A stretch of 64,000 nt of DNA, taken from Eupeodes corollae (taxonomy: Eukaryota > Arthropoda > Insecta > Diptera > Syrphidae). The translations under genes were made by a program, and so were the position numbers. The stretch covers positions 265,102,572-265,166,571 of the forward strand of contig NC_079147.1 in NCBI RefSeq assembly GCF_945859685.1. Direction: 5' to 3'. Below are positions 23,474 through 35,369 of the stretch, piece after piece. The notes beneath the pieces were generated by a model. It was not told the origin of the DNA and ran no database searches. It worked only from the letters and a program-made list of their open reading frames with translations. The first letter of the stretch is position 1; every line of letters begins with the position of its first letter.

Positions 23474-24408
23474 GGGGTCATTCCATGTGACCTGTATTTT
23501 AAGGAATTTTTATGATTTATTTCTTACGACCAGTAAATCAGATACAATTTTATTAATTTTATTATCATTTATTAGCATAGTTGGATAGTATAAATATAAA
23601 ATTTGAATTAAAAATATTGTAAAGAACACGAGTTAAAACGGTGAACAATTCCACCTCGAAAAAATGTTATTGCACTTGCTCCACGATTCCAGCTGATTGG
23701 CTCATATAAAACAAAAAAGTAAACTGCGTTTTAATCTGTGAGCCTAAATGCATGAATGAATATACCAAAAATTGGACTTTTGGGAGACATTTGAAAAAAA
23801 AGTCTCGAATTTTGCGTTTTTTGTTTGTTTTTTTTTTTTTTGCTATAAAATATAGAAATGTTTGGGATTTTTGCTTGTCGATAGTTCATTCCATGCGTTT
23901 AGATGTGCTGAATCCAATCCATCAAATTTCAAGTCCTGCGGTTAAGCCGTTTATGAGATACGATGGAGAAAAGTTTGAAAAACATCGTTTTGAGAAAAAC
24001 TCGCTTAAAGTTTCAAGTCCTAATAACTATAAAAATATCAACTTACCTTTCAATCGGCGAAGCCTGATCCATAGAGTATTCCTTCCTCATCTTTTTGAAA
24101 CTCTTTCAAAGCAGATTGTTCAGCTCTTGAATCAATTCTTTCTTATTTAACGGCATCGCTTACGTTTCTCATCACGTTTTTCAACATAAGTATGGGCTTC
24201 GCGGCGTATAGGGCATCCTATAATTTTCAATTATATCTGTTTGCGAATGTATGTAAGCTACTTTACCCCATATTTTTCCATGGGCCTGCTGTAATGTTTA
24301 AAACGACTTTGGATTTTGAAAAATCCCTTCACTACCGAATTCTAGACATATTAAACTAGCAATTTATGAAAAAATAAATTTTTTGAACCCATCAAATGGT
24401 ATGACCCC
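23474..24408. mobile_element. TTAA-flanked inverted-repeat element
   Basis: The left end GGGGTCATTCCATGTGACC begins at 23474, directly after TTAA (23470-23473). The right end ATGGTATGACCCC stops at 24408, directly before TTAA (24409-24412). The ends share GGGGTCATNCCAT, 12 of 13 positions. TTAA duplication is the hallmark of piggyBac-superfamily insertion. A 132-codon frame (23752..24150) with a hydrophobic stretch lies inside but does not resemble a piggyBac transposase, so this looks non-autonomous at 935 bp. Confidence 0.55.
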
Positions 24409-24414
24409 TTAATA

Positions 24415-26924
24415 ACACAAATACAATTTGTTGCAATGCTCCAAAATAAACTTTTAAATTAAGAATATCTCACAAAGTATTAGCTAATTCCACTACGTAA
24501 TGTATCAAAACCTAAAAAAAGAGCCTAAATACAAAATATACATAGTAAACTTGAAAACGTTTTTTTATGTATTTTATTTTTATAGCAAAATTTTACAATT
24601 CATTATTTGAAATAAAATTTTTAATGATTTAATGGATTATAAAATAAAATTTTCAAATAAACAAATAACCAAATATAACATAGCTTAGCTGATGATCCCT
24701 TTCTTTTGAAATAGGTATACAAATTTAAATTTTTACAACTGTCAAATATTAACTGTAAACCGACCTTTAAACTGCAATTTACCTATCTAATTAAGTCACG
24801 TATACCAATGTCTCGTAGTTGGTTGACACCGTCGTCGTCGTCATACCGTCGCCGTTGAATTACATTATTTTACTTGCTTCAAACTGATTGTATATTTTAC
24901 ACATCAGACTTAACACGCACATCTTTAAAATATATAATTGATTGTTTTGCATACATTTTTAAACAGTTTTCTATTCCACGTTGCTGCCGTTTGTTTCAAT
25001 TTAAGTATACTTTAAAAAGATATACATATATTTAAATATAGGTATATTCTCTTTTAAGATAACAAAATGCAAACTATAAACAAAACAAACCAAAAACAAA
25101 CCATATCAAATTCAAAACGTTAATTGATTTAAACGGAACATTTGTATTTTGACATCACTAACTTAATTGATATACTCATCACGTTATCTAGGTGAAAAGA
25201 GTTTATCAAAGTGTTTTTGTTCTTTTGTTTTATAAACTTTCTTCATTTATCGGTTTCAATGTATGCAAACAACAACAATAAACACACATAGGATTGTTTT
25301 AGTAAATAATTTGGTAAAATATGAAAAAAGTCTCTATTTGTAGTACCATCGTGTTGAGGACGGATTTTAATGTGAAAAAGAATGATTTTTGAATTCTGCG
25401 AAAAAGTCTTGATATGACGTTATCTCTTATTTCTTTTTTAATAAAATCATATATGTACTTAAAACTTCAATCGTTAAACTGTCACCACTTTGGGCGCCAC
25501 CTAAATTGAATGCTTTAATTTAAAAATTGAAATATACATTTCAGCGAGAAGAGAACGGTATTTGACCAAAAATTGTACTTCAAGTTCTGTCAAGAATGTT
25601 TCAAGGCATATTTGACTATGGTTATGAATGACAAAATACATGAACAATTACATTTTAAGGTTTAAATGAGGGTTTATAATAAGATTTTATGTTTTTGGTT
25701 TCTTTTCAGAAAACTTTGTCAAATACTATAAACGGTTTTCAAATAGTAAGTTTTGGTTTTGGTAGAATGCTTTTTGAGTAGCTGTGATTTTTTAATTTTG
25801 TTTAAATGACAATTAAAGCTTAAGCCATAAGAATAAATGGAACATTACACTCTTCAACAATATATTTGAACTGTTAAAAATTCACTAGAAAAATTATAAA
25901 CATTTTGCTGTACATAATTTTGACATATTGAACCATCTTCTCGGTTAGAAGTTATAAAACTGGTAGGCTGTTTATTCCAGACAGTCATAGTTGCGTTGAC
26001 CAAATCCTGGGTTTGTCGATTCCTATCAAATTTTTAAGATAAGCCATTCGACAGACTTTAATATAATGTATTATGTACGTATACGTATAAATTCTGTTTC
26101 AAACTTCAAGACCTTGTTAGCCGGCTAAAGCATTCAATTAATATAAAATGGTTATCTTATGTTTCTAAATATCTACATTGTGTAAACAAAGTAAAAGTGT
26201 AAATTTGGTTTTGGTTTCTCTAATGTGTCCATAAAGTGAGGCGCTAAAGAAAAAAATATACAATATGTAGGCAAAGAATAAGTTCTAGCAACATTTTCTC
26301 GTTTAAAAAACCACTGGGAACCGCAATATTGTTCTGAAATTGGGTTCTTCTTCAGTTTTCTATATCTTTAAGAGAAGACGACTAAGCTCAAAAAGTAATA
26401 GTCAGCAAGTTCCAGTTCGAGAATGAAGTCCATGGTTTAAACAGTAAGTTTATTTTGTGTAATTAGAATTTGAGAGCGTTTCTCGAAGATTTCTCACAGT
26501 AAAAATACAACTCTTAAGATAGAATTAACGAAAGCAGTGTCAAAAATATTAAGAGAAACATAGCGTTTCACTACAGTTTGACATCCAAAACGTTTAAGGG
26601 CTTTTATTAAAGCTTAGGTCAGCCATTTAGATTAAAATTAATTTCTTAATTTATTTGAACTTATATTATGACCAAATAAATGAAACAACAAAAAATAGAA
26701 AATATTATATAATTCTTATCTTATATGGTATCTAAAGATTTCTAAAATTCCATTAATAAATTTGTTTCCTACTGTTTGGTTGAATCCTTTTGGGAAGGAG
26801 TGTCGTGATTCGATCTTTCTTATTCAAAAATGAGGCAGCTTAAATTGTTACTTAAAAAGTACGATGTTAAAATCGTTTAAAATTTGCTGAATAATCTTTT
26901 TAGCCTTGTACATTTAGCTAAATA
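24415..26924. other. AT-rich intergenic sequence
   Basis: No gene recognised. A CGTCGTCGTCGTCATACCGT microsatellite-like patch lies at about 24830. Confidence 0.45.
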
Positions 26925-26925
26925 A

Positions 26926-28727
26926 AGGGTTTTTTAATAAGGACTTGTAGATGTTGAAATGGACTTGTAGATGTTGAAATGGACTTGTAGATGTTGAAAT
27001 GGAATTGATCAAGCTGGTGTGTGATGCATCAACACGATTATTTTTGTATTTGAAAGGCGAATGTATGCTATGAAGTGTGGATTAAGATATCATTGAAATG
27101 GCCTCCTCTGCTTCTTACGGTGCCACTGATCTGAGTGGTCCAATTTTCAATAACTCTTCCGCATAGATCCGGCGATAGATTTGAGCGATGTCCTGGGGTG
27201 GAATCGGGTAAGGCGATAGTTGATTGTCACTGTTTTGATAGTCAATTTTGATCATCAACTTTCTTCTGTGTAAAGTGATCGCTAAAACCTTACTATTGCT
27301 GGCAGCGCTTACCCAAGTTTGGGAAACTTGGAACAGATTGCAACAGGCATATGTAAATGTTGTGTTTAGTGTTTTGAATTTGAAAATATGTGGAATATGT
27401 GTTGATCTTATTCCTGCTGGTAAATCAAGCTACCGCAAAATATACACCAACGTTTTTTTGTTCAATTTAAACATTTTTAAGAATATGAAATAAATAATTT
27501 AACATTATGTTGTAAATAACTTATTTATAAATATCCATAAAAAGTTTCATAATTACATTGGGTTAGAAATTTCCAAAATATTTGCTTTATTCCTTAAGTT
27601 GATTCTCAGCAATTGAACTTTTTTGTTATCATTTCTCGTTTTGGTGCTCGAATTGAAAATTTTCATTGAAGTATACATTCCTGTTCACTTATTTTTGTTT
27701 TAACTTTGATAATTTTTTCACTTTTTTTTTACTAAATTTAATATTTATAGTGGAGTTGAAGTTCATTTTGTGATCTTTCTCACAAAAAAATAATACAAAT
27801 ATATGAAAGTGACACCTTAATAGCTGTCATTAACAAACCATAGCAAAAAAGTGATAGTCAATTTGATAATCACCTTACGTGGAGCAAAATCATCCATTTT
27901 GATGGTCAACAATGAATAATCACATAACACCATTCTACCCCTGTGTTATGTTCGAGAAACCCCACAGGGTAAAGTCTAGCGGGGTCAAATCAAACGACTT
28001 TGGTGACAGATTCACATCACCCCTGCCAGAGAAAACCTTAATCTCAAATCGTTGCTGTTGACGATGATCGCCTCACTAACGTCGTCCCATATATGGCAAT
28101 TTGGTTGTTAAGACAGCCATTCAACCAAAAATTCGCCTCGTCACTAGAGATGATTTTTCGGATAAAATTGGAGTTCTCTACCAAACGATTCGACATCGAA
28201 CGAATGGCCTTGTCTATGAGCTTCCTGGGTCAGTTGGATAATGTAGGCCCAAGTCCCGACGCAAAATTTGACTTACTTGGGTACTTGGGTTTTTCTTTAC
28301 ACTTTCTTGCGTTCCTTGAACGTACGGGTATTGGCTGATTGTTAACTGAACATAATAAATAATAATAAATTAGGTGGCGCAACAGTCCGTGGAGGGCATA
28401 GCGACTTACAACTCTCAACCAATTCTGTGTACGAGTGATTGGAGGGATTAAGGGACTGTTAACTGAACATGTCGTCTCAAATTTGGCCACCAAACGTTTA
28501 GGAGTCGACTGTGAAGGGCCACCACGTCTACCGTAAAATGAGAGCAATGTGCGCACCGTTTGCCCTAACGAACACTCATTTTGATTTTAGAGTTTTATCA
28601 TTTGAACGTGCTGCGAAATCGTATAACTTACCATGATGATTTGGCATACACAACTCAATAATATACAAAAGATTTAACAAATGTCACATACAAAATCTAC
28701 CCGCACAAATTAAAAAACCCTTAAGTT
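26926..28727 (-). mobile_element. Tc1/mariner-type transposon relic (M2)
   Basis: Ends are AAAGGGTTTTTTAATAAGGA (left) and AATTAAAAAACCCTTAAG (right), related to M1 and M3. The transposase runs on the minus strand. Its N-terminal part, FYGRRGGPSQSTPKRLVAKF, lies at about 28480-28540, and its C-terminal end is near 27060-27250. It is broken by a SINE (28354..28456), by stops, and by an unrelated stretch at about 27250-27850. The subterminal segment GGACTTGTAGATGTTGAAAT is present three times in tandem at 26941-27002. Confidence 0.75.
28354..28456 (-). repeat. SINE copy S3, truncated, with target duplication
   Basis: 103 bp containing the SINE 3' part (AGGTGGCGCAACAGTCC, ACTTACAACTCTCAACCA) and an AATAAATAATAATAAAT tail at the left. 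It is flanked by a 14-bp direct repeat TGTTAACTGAACAT (28340-28353 and 28457-28470). This is a target-primed insertion into the M2 transposase; removing it restores the interrupted VN codons of the mariner frame. The tRNA-like head is missing (5' truncation). Confidence 0.85.
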
Positions 28728-28729
28728 TG

Positions 28730-29760
28730 ATATATTGAAGCAATATGTGTTTTTGAGTTATCGGCCCAGCATCATTCCACTGTACCACTCTACACATAAC
28801 AGAAAATTCATCCTATTGACTATTTTGGTAGTCAATTTTTTAGCCTATAACCGAAATAGTCAATAGGACAATTTTTATTTGTCAATTTTGGGATCAAAAT
28901 TGGTATTCAATATGACAACTTTAGTAGGCAACAAGAAAACTGTGGTAGTCAATATGCAAGCTTTAAAATGTTCATAAATTATTACTTTCCTTGAAAGATG
29001 ATAACAAATGTTAAACATTCTTAAAAGTAAAAGTACGGTTTAAGATCAACTCACTTTTCCATTTAACAGGAAATTTTCGATCTCTGTCTAATTTCAGTGC
29101 CAAGTTAAAAATATCATGTTGTCAAGATGTTCTAAACTTGTGAGCCCAAGCCCAGTTCCAAATTTTAGTTTAAAAGAGTAATATAATATAGCTAACTATT
29201 AATTGTATTTTGTAAGATATTTTGAAGCAGTTTCAAACTTCGTAAAATCTTCTGACTTTATACAATGATGCAATATACAATTTGTAATTTAAACCTTGGG
29301 GTTGCATTCATATCAAATGCCAGCATAAATCATTGAACAAAACACAAAAAAAGCACACCGTGTAAAAACTATTTTTTTTTAAATATAAAAAAAAAATACA
29401 AAATTACGTCTGACTGAATCTAATTGACGAGCTAAATTAGTGTTCTTCGGGAAAACTCAGCTCACGAAAATCAGGTCTTAAACAAATTTTCAACTAAAAG
29501 AATTGTTGTTCTTATTGCTATGCACATTACTCCATAACAATTTCTCTTATGGACCATATCGATAAGATGGCACGTATTTCCCTTGAACTTGTAAAGAACA
29601 AATTTTGGTTTTCCCATTTTTTCCTAACTTACTCACTATATGAGTTTATCTAACGTCTGTTTAACATGTGTTTTAAATTGCACACGGTTTGCAAAAACAC
29701 AATTTCAAATTTAATCAAATATAAATAAAAGAAAATTAGTGAAAAGGAGAATCTTCCAGA
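28730..29760. other. AT-rich intergenic sequence
   Basis: No gene. Several related TAGTCAATTTT segments at 28.8-28.95 kb resemble others at 27.22 and 27.85 kb and probably belong to a small unnamed repeat. Confidence 0.4.
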
Positions 29761-29897
29761 AAAACCAATTAAAGTGTGACAATTTCAATCGATACGAAAT
29801 TACGATGCGCATGCTTCGATATTTCTTATTGTATACCGAAATCTTCTGATCAATTCCAGATGACAGATATGAGTCGATTTTATTATAACAAAACGAT

Positions 29898-30219
29898 CGT
29901 GGGAACGTTCACCACGAACGTTCAGATGAAAAGAAGAAAAAAAACCTTCACAGGTGCTTGCCACACTTAGTTTGTTGTGGCACATAACCAAAGAAATAAC
30001 ATCTTCCGTATTTCGGGATTCAGGAAGGATCTGCCGAAATTCCCATGGAATCCATGCACAGAGTGTTCCTCTACAGTGGATTTGGATTCACCTATGGTTT
30101 GGTTTACTTTTCTTTACCTGCATCTGGTGGATGCTGGTTGGAAATATAAACGTGTGGACAGCATGTGTCTGGCACAGTCAATAACTATAGCTTGCGTTGC
30201 AGTTGCCGTTTTTCCCACA
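29898..30219. promoter_or_regulatory. Candidate Notch/proneural enhancer
   Basis: CGTGGGAA at 29898-29905 (+), ACAGGTG proneural E-box at 29950-29956, and TTCCCACA (TGTGGGAA on minus) at 30212-30219. The first Su(H) site overlaps the palindrome GAACGTTC (29903-29910), which recurs at 29916-29923 after five bases. The tract 29.75-30.24 kb is less AT-rich than its flanks, and frames of 60-80 codons overlap there without recognisable protein motifs. Su(H) and proneural sites within about 320 bp fit the known E(spl)/Brd regulatory code. Confidence 0.45.
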
Positions 30220-30239
30220 CTTTAAGGAACATTCGAATT

Positions 30240-31495
30240 ATGTGTTCTTTCTTTAAGGAGCACATCACTTAAGGCAGTTGCTCGTCTTGATGATTGAATT
30301 ACTTTTACTTTTTGAGTAGGTTTATTTTTGTTTTTTATTTTGTTCTTCATTTTTGCAAAATATACAAATAAAAATGAGATTAGAATTGACAAAGAAGTTA
30401 GTTTTGATATTTTAATAATAAAAAAGTCTTATGAATAAAAATGTTTTAATATAGTTTAAAGACGAAAGTTAAAGATGAGGGTTACCGAAGAATTTATAGA
30501 CTTTTCAAACAACATCTATTCCAATTTGTTTAGTTTTTGATTTTTGAAAATCGTATTGCCTAAACGTGACCATACTCAAACATATACATAACTTTAGGGG
30601 AAGTTTATATTTATATTGGTCAACTTTCACAACTCAGAAAAGGGTTCGTTTAAGTCAGATTGTGCAAACTTATATAAACTCAAAACATAAAAAATAGTGT
30701 TTACAAAATTGCAGAGGATAAGAACAATACTTCACTTTTGGTCTGAATTCTAAATACTGGAACGAAATTGAAATGGTAGTTTTGACATCTTAAATTTTGT
30801 AAGATAGGTTTTCTTGTTAAAGGCCTTGAGTTAAGTTTAGTTTTATTTTGATTAATTTGTTCAGATTTGCTCTTATTTCACAAGTGAAATAAAGTTTTAA
30901 AGTCTTTTTTAAAGGATTAATTTAAATGGTTTAGTCATTTGAGCAATTGACTAAGCTTCAAAGATTCTTAATTTTAAACGATTTTGACATGTATCTATTT
31001 ACCGTCTATTAACATTTGCTATAGCAAAAATCACGGGATGACTTCTTTAAATTCAAATAATTTGCTAGATCAATATGGCACCTGTCATTATCCGAGACGA
31101 ACATTTTTCATAATTTTGTTTGAAGAATTTGATTTGTGTGTTTTTTGTATTATTCGTCAGCTACAATTGTTTTAAATAAATAAAATGTTTTCGGAAAACG
31201 AAGATTTTCTTAAATGCATGATTGAGAATTTTCTTCTTCTAGGTGTTTATAGGTTTGAGAAGTTAATTAATCGTGATTAAGAACCTTAGCATCTAAGACT
31301 GAATTCAAATCGTAGGCTTAGTATTCACCGGAATTAAAAGCACAGGGTTTTTCAACAGGGACGATACAAAATTAGAGCGACAGGAACAGCAAACGACACC
31401 ATATTTCTTACAGCTCTTTTGACATTTCCCTTTAGTAAAGTTTTCCATTTCATGATGGAAAGATATACGAACCAACAACGAGTCGAAACGAGTCA
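30240..31495. other. AT-rich intergenic sequence
   Basis: No features recognised. Confidence 0.45.
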
Positions 31496-31499
31496 GTAG

Positions 31500-32300
31500 C
31501 CTCAACGTTAAAAGCGCTATGTCCTATTTATTGTCGTCATAATCGTCCTAGCAGATCAACAAATGCGTCTGGTGGAAAAATTTGAATCCAGAGGCGCAGT
31601 ACAAAATGTTCCCGTGCCAGTGAGACAAAAAAGTGCCCGTAGTGTCGAGAGTATTGCTGAGACTTTAGTTGAAGAAAGCCAAAATGTGCTTCTCACACTT
31701 CGTTCTCAAGCGTTGGCTATTTCTGTGACGTCGTTGTGTTGAATTTTGCGAAAACATCTTGGCCTAATTCCTTACAAGATTAAATTGACGCAAGACCAGC
31801 ACGTTACTGAATGTTGATCACAACCCTTCAATGATAACCGAATATTTTTGGTCCAAATTGGATGATATAGACTTGGAGGACGGCGCGGCGGTGCCACAAG
31901 CCACACAGCTAATGTAGCAATCAATTTATTGGATACCATGTTTAAAGAACGTGTCGTCTCACTAAATGGTCCAGTAGCTTGGCCGCATCGTTCAGGCGCA
32001 TTTATTTGACGCCGTTAGACTATTTTCTGTAGGGCTGCGTAAAGTTTATGGTCTATGCCAACAAGCCAGCGACAATTGATAACTTTATTTACCGATTTAT
32101 GCTTGAAAAACCGAGAAAATTGGGTTCAGCGTCTGAACTACTGCAAGCGTGCCCGTGGTGGCCATGCAAACAAAAATCGAGTTCCATACATAATGGCTCT
32201 TCACGTACTTTCACAGAAATAAAGCGTTTCATTGATATCCAAAACCGTTTTTGTTTTATTTAAAAAAAACTTTTGTGGGGCTCTTATTGAAAACCCCGAT
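31500..32300 (+). mobile_element. Tc1/mariner-type transposon relic (M4)
   Basis: Plus-strand pieces: MRLVEKFESRGAVQNVPVPV (from 31564) and SARSVESIAETLVEESQNV, the N-terminal HTH part. After a deletion, C-terminal pieces follow, including FDAVRLFSVGL-like and SMVYANKPATIDN-like sequence (about 32040-32080). The right end GGGGCTCTTATTGAAAACCC (about 32277-32296) is a degenerate version of the M1 end. The catalytic centre is largely deleted. Confidence 0.7.
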
Positions 32301-32540
32301 ACTTGAATCGCTCCATTTTTTGGTTCAGAAGTATGTTTGAGTTTAATGGTGCTATAGCTAAAAATTTCTAATAAAATACAAGACTTTACCTATGTACCAT
32401 AGTAATTCGGTAGCCTGACCATATTAAGCGTAGTCTAGTTGCATTTTAAGAGTAAAGATGAACATAAAAGCAAGACCCGTTACGAAAATTAGAATTTGAT
32501 TTGGAGTCTTATTTGAGAGATTTAACGTTTTTTTTTTAAA
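32300..32540. other. Unrecognised spacer
   Basis: Nothing identified between the mariner relic and the LINE fragment. Confidence 0.4.
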
Positions 32541-33640
32541 TATAGCCTCATTGTCATGAATCAAAAGAGCAAACAGGGGGGGCTGAGGTTGAAACCTTGT
32601 GGTAAACCAATTTTAAAGTCGTACAGCTATGCTTCAAAGTTTTATTTTTGTTGGATTTTTAAAAATAGCGTACAAATGTCGTTGTAACACCTCTGTGCAG
32701 AGTTAAAGCATAAGAGCTTTCTATCGATAGTGTCGAGGACTGATTTAAAATCTAAACCGTACAACTTCTTTCTGGCTCTCATAAAAATGTCTGCCAAGCT
32801 GGAAAATTGAGATTTGATCTATTGTTGAGTAATTTTTTGAAGCCCGACTTGTGACTCACCCGGAAAATTATTTACATGAACCCGTTGTAAAGTCTTTTAT
32901 AGAGCAGCTTTGTTAAAATTTTAAATTGTGTGTTTGGTAAAGATATATTTTTACAATTTTCGGTATCAGTGCGGGTGCCTTTTTTGAATAAATAAATAAA
33001 TAAATTGGCTGGCGCAACAGTCCCTTGAGAAGTATGGCCTAGTGACCTACAACTCTCAAACATTCCTGTGTGCAAGTACTGTTGTCAGGGATGGAGGGGA
33101 CCTACAGTTTTAAGGCCGATTCCGAGCGGCAAATTTGAGAAAGCACTTTTTCATGACAAGAATTACTCTTGGAAAATTTGTCAATTCCTCTCAATAGGTA
33201 GTACCCGTGAAAAAAACTTTAGATGGCATAGGTAGGAATCGAACCCAAGACCTCGGGCATGACAGTCCAAAGCACTAACCATCATGCTCCGTTTACTACC
33301 TTTTTTGAATAAAGTAATATAATAAATAAAAATATAAATTGGTTAATAAGCATAAACATAAGACTGCTTTAGCGCTAGAGTAAAGTGTTCACCAAATGTG
33401 GGCGTATTCCATCGGATCCTGGAGCTTTATTAGTTTCAAGTTTATCCATCAATGTTTTTACTTCTAAGGCACAGAAGGGACATCCAAGTCATCATTTGTT
33501 TAAATGAGAATGAGCAATTAAAAGGTATAACAAAATTTTCCTTAATTAATTTAATTTCCCTTAAATCCTTAAACCCATTTGCTACAGTCAATCGCTGGGA
33601 TTTGAAAATATTGTTGTTTATAGAACGCACTGAGCTCCAG
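32540..33640 (-). mobile_element. Non-LTR retrotransposon RT fragment, split by a SINE
   Basis: Minus-strand frames give, in order, LETNKAPGSDGIRPH (about 33390-33440), the KAPG-DGI motif of LINE reverse transcriptases, and KKGTRTDTENCKNISL with TQFKILTKLLYKRLYNGFM (about 32872-32980). A degraded stretch follows with SGFKK and AFDTIDR-like residues. The element is interrupted by SINE S4. No catalytic YADD is visible, and stops are frequent. Confidence 0.7.
32993..33298 (-). repeat. tRNA-derived SINE copy S4 (full length)
   Basis: Best copy. On the minus strand it begins with a tRNA-like head: A box near TGATGGTTAGTGCTTTGG and B box GGTTCGATTCC in CTTGGGTTCGATTCCTACC. The body follows, and it ends in an AATTTATTTATTTATT tail. 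A direct repeat CCTTTTTTGAATAA flanks it (32978-32991 and 33299-33312). It was inserted into the LINE RT fragment. Pol III promoter elements are still recognisable. Confidence 0.85.
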
Positions 33641-33897
33641 AATTATGATGCATTCCGACTTCTTGAAATATCCTACCTTGGAAATATACTTGAAGCTTTA
33701 AACTAAAGTTTAGTTTTAAGTTTTGTTTGAAGCCAGATATTTTCATTTAAAAAAGATGTTATGAAAAGAAACTTAAACAATTTTGAAGCGGCTACTTTAA
33801 TACTTAGGGAAACAAATTTTTCAGTAAATAGGTTTGCAATAAATTAATAGCAAAGCACGCTCTATGACAAATTGAGCAACAAATCTCGGAATTTAAC

Positions 33898-33999
33898 TTT
33901 CTGAAACATCAAATTAGTTAGTATAGTTCCATAATACCCACTTTTCAATTTCTGAAACATCAAATTAGTTAGTATAGTTCCATAATACCCGCTTTTCAA
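33898..33999 (+). repeat. 51-bp tandem duplication
   Basis: Two copies of a 51-bp unit beginning TTTCTGAAACATCAAATTAG and ending CTTTTCAA are adjacent. They differ at one position (CCCA versus CCCG), so the duplication is recent. No function is apparent. Confidence 0.85.
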
Positions 34000-34435
34000 T
34001 GTAATGTCAGCTCCTTTTTCATTTCAAAAGAAATCAGGAGCAATAATGTCGTCAGGGAGTAAACCGCATAAAAAAATTCAATTTCATTGAACGTTATTTT
34101 TCGAGTTGACGCACCATCAGAAATACACAAATTTTAATTCTGAAAATAATAAATGAAAGGATATCTTTTTTGTATTTTTAATATTTTAGTTGTTGAAGAT
34201 ATTTACCAAAAAATACGATAACAAAAGAAAAGTGATGTATCGTTTTGTTTTTATAAAGTTCTTATACATCTACATAATTATTTATACAAAGAGGGTGATA
34301 AAATTGTGAAAGGATTTTAACCTCTCGTATATCTTTAATTTGTTTCTTATGTGTTGGAATGATTTTTTATTGGTATACTTAACTCAACATACCCCCTTAA
34401 TACGAGTGTTCTTTCTTACACCCTTAAAGAAGAAA

Positions 34436-34571
34436 TTTTCATCCCTTATATTCCTTTCCATTGCAAACAAAACACACCTAATTTTTTTTTAATGGTAGAT
34501 CTTTATTTTTCTATGATTCTTTTGTATTTGATCTGTATAAAAAGAACGCAAGATTTTCAGAAACCATCAGT
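34436..34571 (+). promoter_or_regulatory. Unit A promoter
   Basis: TATAAAA at 34536-34542 and initiator TCAGT at 34567-34571 give a TATA-to-start spacing of 33 bp (A+1 at 34569). About 100 bp upstream of TATA lies TTTTCATCCCTTATA (34436-34450), repeated in unit B at the same distance. CACCCTTAA and ACACACCT are also shared with unit B. No Su(H) site or proneural E-box was seen here. Confidence 0.65.
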
Positions 34572-34597
34572 GTCATTAAATAACCCAACCTAATAAG

Positions 34598-34681
34598 ATG
34601 GAACTCCATTTTCACATACAAGAAAATATGGCTTTTATAAAAATAATTTTTGAAAGAAAAAAACATTGCACAATACCATAA
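34598..34681 (+). CDS. Unit A: putative 27-aa micropeptide
   Basis: First ATG after the initiator, 29 bp downstream. The 27-codon ORF starts MELHFHI and includes a basic stretch ERKKH near its end. The paralogous ORF in unit B has exactly the same length and starts MELQFHI, but the rest diverges. There is no recognised family and none of the Brd-family motifs seen in the 62.8-kb gene. The ORF may be a micropeptide, a frame-decayed Brd gene, or incidental to a regulatory RNA. Start chosen as first AUG. Confidence 0.35.
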   Translation: MELHFHIQENMAFIKIIFERKKHCTIP

Positions 34682-35105
34682 GCTGTTAAAAAATACGATC
34701 TTTTCTGCAAGATGATGAAGAAAACTCAACCAAATCTGTGATAAAATTGACGTGATGATTTTATTTAATCAAGGAACTAACTGCGAACATAATTATACAT
34801 AATGGAATAATATTACACTTTTATAAAAGCAGGAAGAAAAACCTGCTCTAAAACAAAACCCAACAAGAAAGCTTTAAACTATTGCCTAGCAATACTTCTT
34901 TTAAGAACATGTGATAAGAAAACATTATTTTCTATTGTTTATTATAGTTTAATAAAAATAATTATCATTGTCTTCCAACTTAGAAATTATATCAAAAAGT
35001 ATAAGTTACATTTAGTCTTAACTTAACTTTAGTAATTGTCTTCCTGGTTTGTTTGTTTTGCTTTATTTTTAACACATGTACAAAAATGAAAATAAATAAA
35101 ATATT
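34682..35105 (+). promoter_or_regulatory. Unit A 3' UTR with K, Brd and GY boxes
   Basis: K boxes (TGTGAT) lie at 34737 and 34910, a Brd box AGCTTTA at 34870-34876, and GY boxes GTCTTCC at 34970-34976 and 35038-35044. AATAAA signals are at 35091 and 35095. The second GY box is followed by GGTTTGTTTGTTTTGCTT, shared by units B, C and D. A short stem AGCAGG (34828-34833)/CCTGCT (34842-34847) is also conserved in unit B. These motifs are seed matches of miR-2/6/11/13, miR-4/79 and miR-7 in flies. Confidence 0.75.
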
Positions 35106-35369
35106 TGTACATAAATAATGAAAACAATTCTTTATTTTAACAATGTTAATAGTTTCAGACTACTTTGTGGGTTATTTTTCAAGCACCATATTAAGCTGTT
35201 GCCATGTTACTTTAACACAACCTGCTCAGAGTTTTAAAATACTGAGCAAAAACTGCAGATATTTTTTAGTAAAATGTTGGTACATATAAAGTTGTGAACC
35301 TGTTCAACCTTGGGTTAAGGGCTACAGACTTAGTTATTTCTTACAATTTATATTAATTTTTTTTTAATC

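Noticed and set aside
23752..24150. 132-codon plus-strand ORF as a host gene
   Set aside because: It lies wholly inside the TTAA-flanked element, has no known motif and no promoter signals.
26490..31697. Single TTCTCACA (Su(H)-type) matches near 26490, 27777 and 31690, and CGTGAGAA near 46364
   Set aside because: Lower-information variants, not clustered, three of four inside or next to transposon relics; several are expected by chance.
33690..33696. AGCTTTA Brd box near 33690
   Set aside because: Isolated; no K or GY box, promoter or poly(A) signal nearby, so probably chance.
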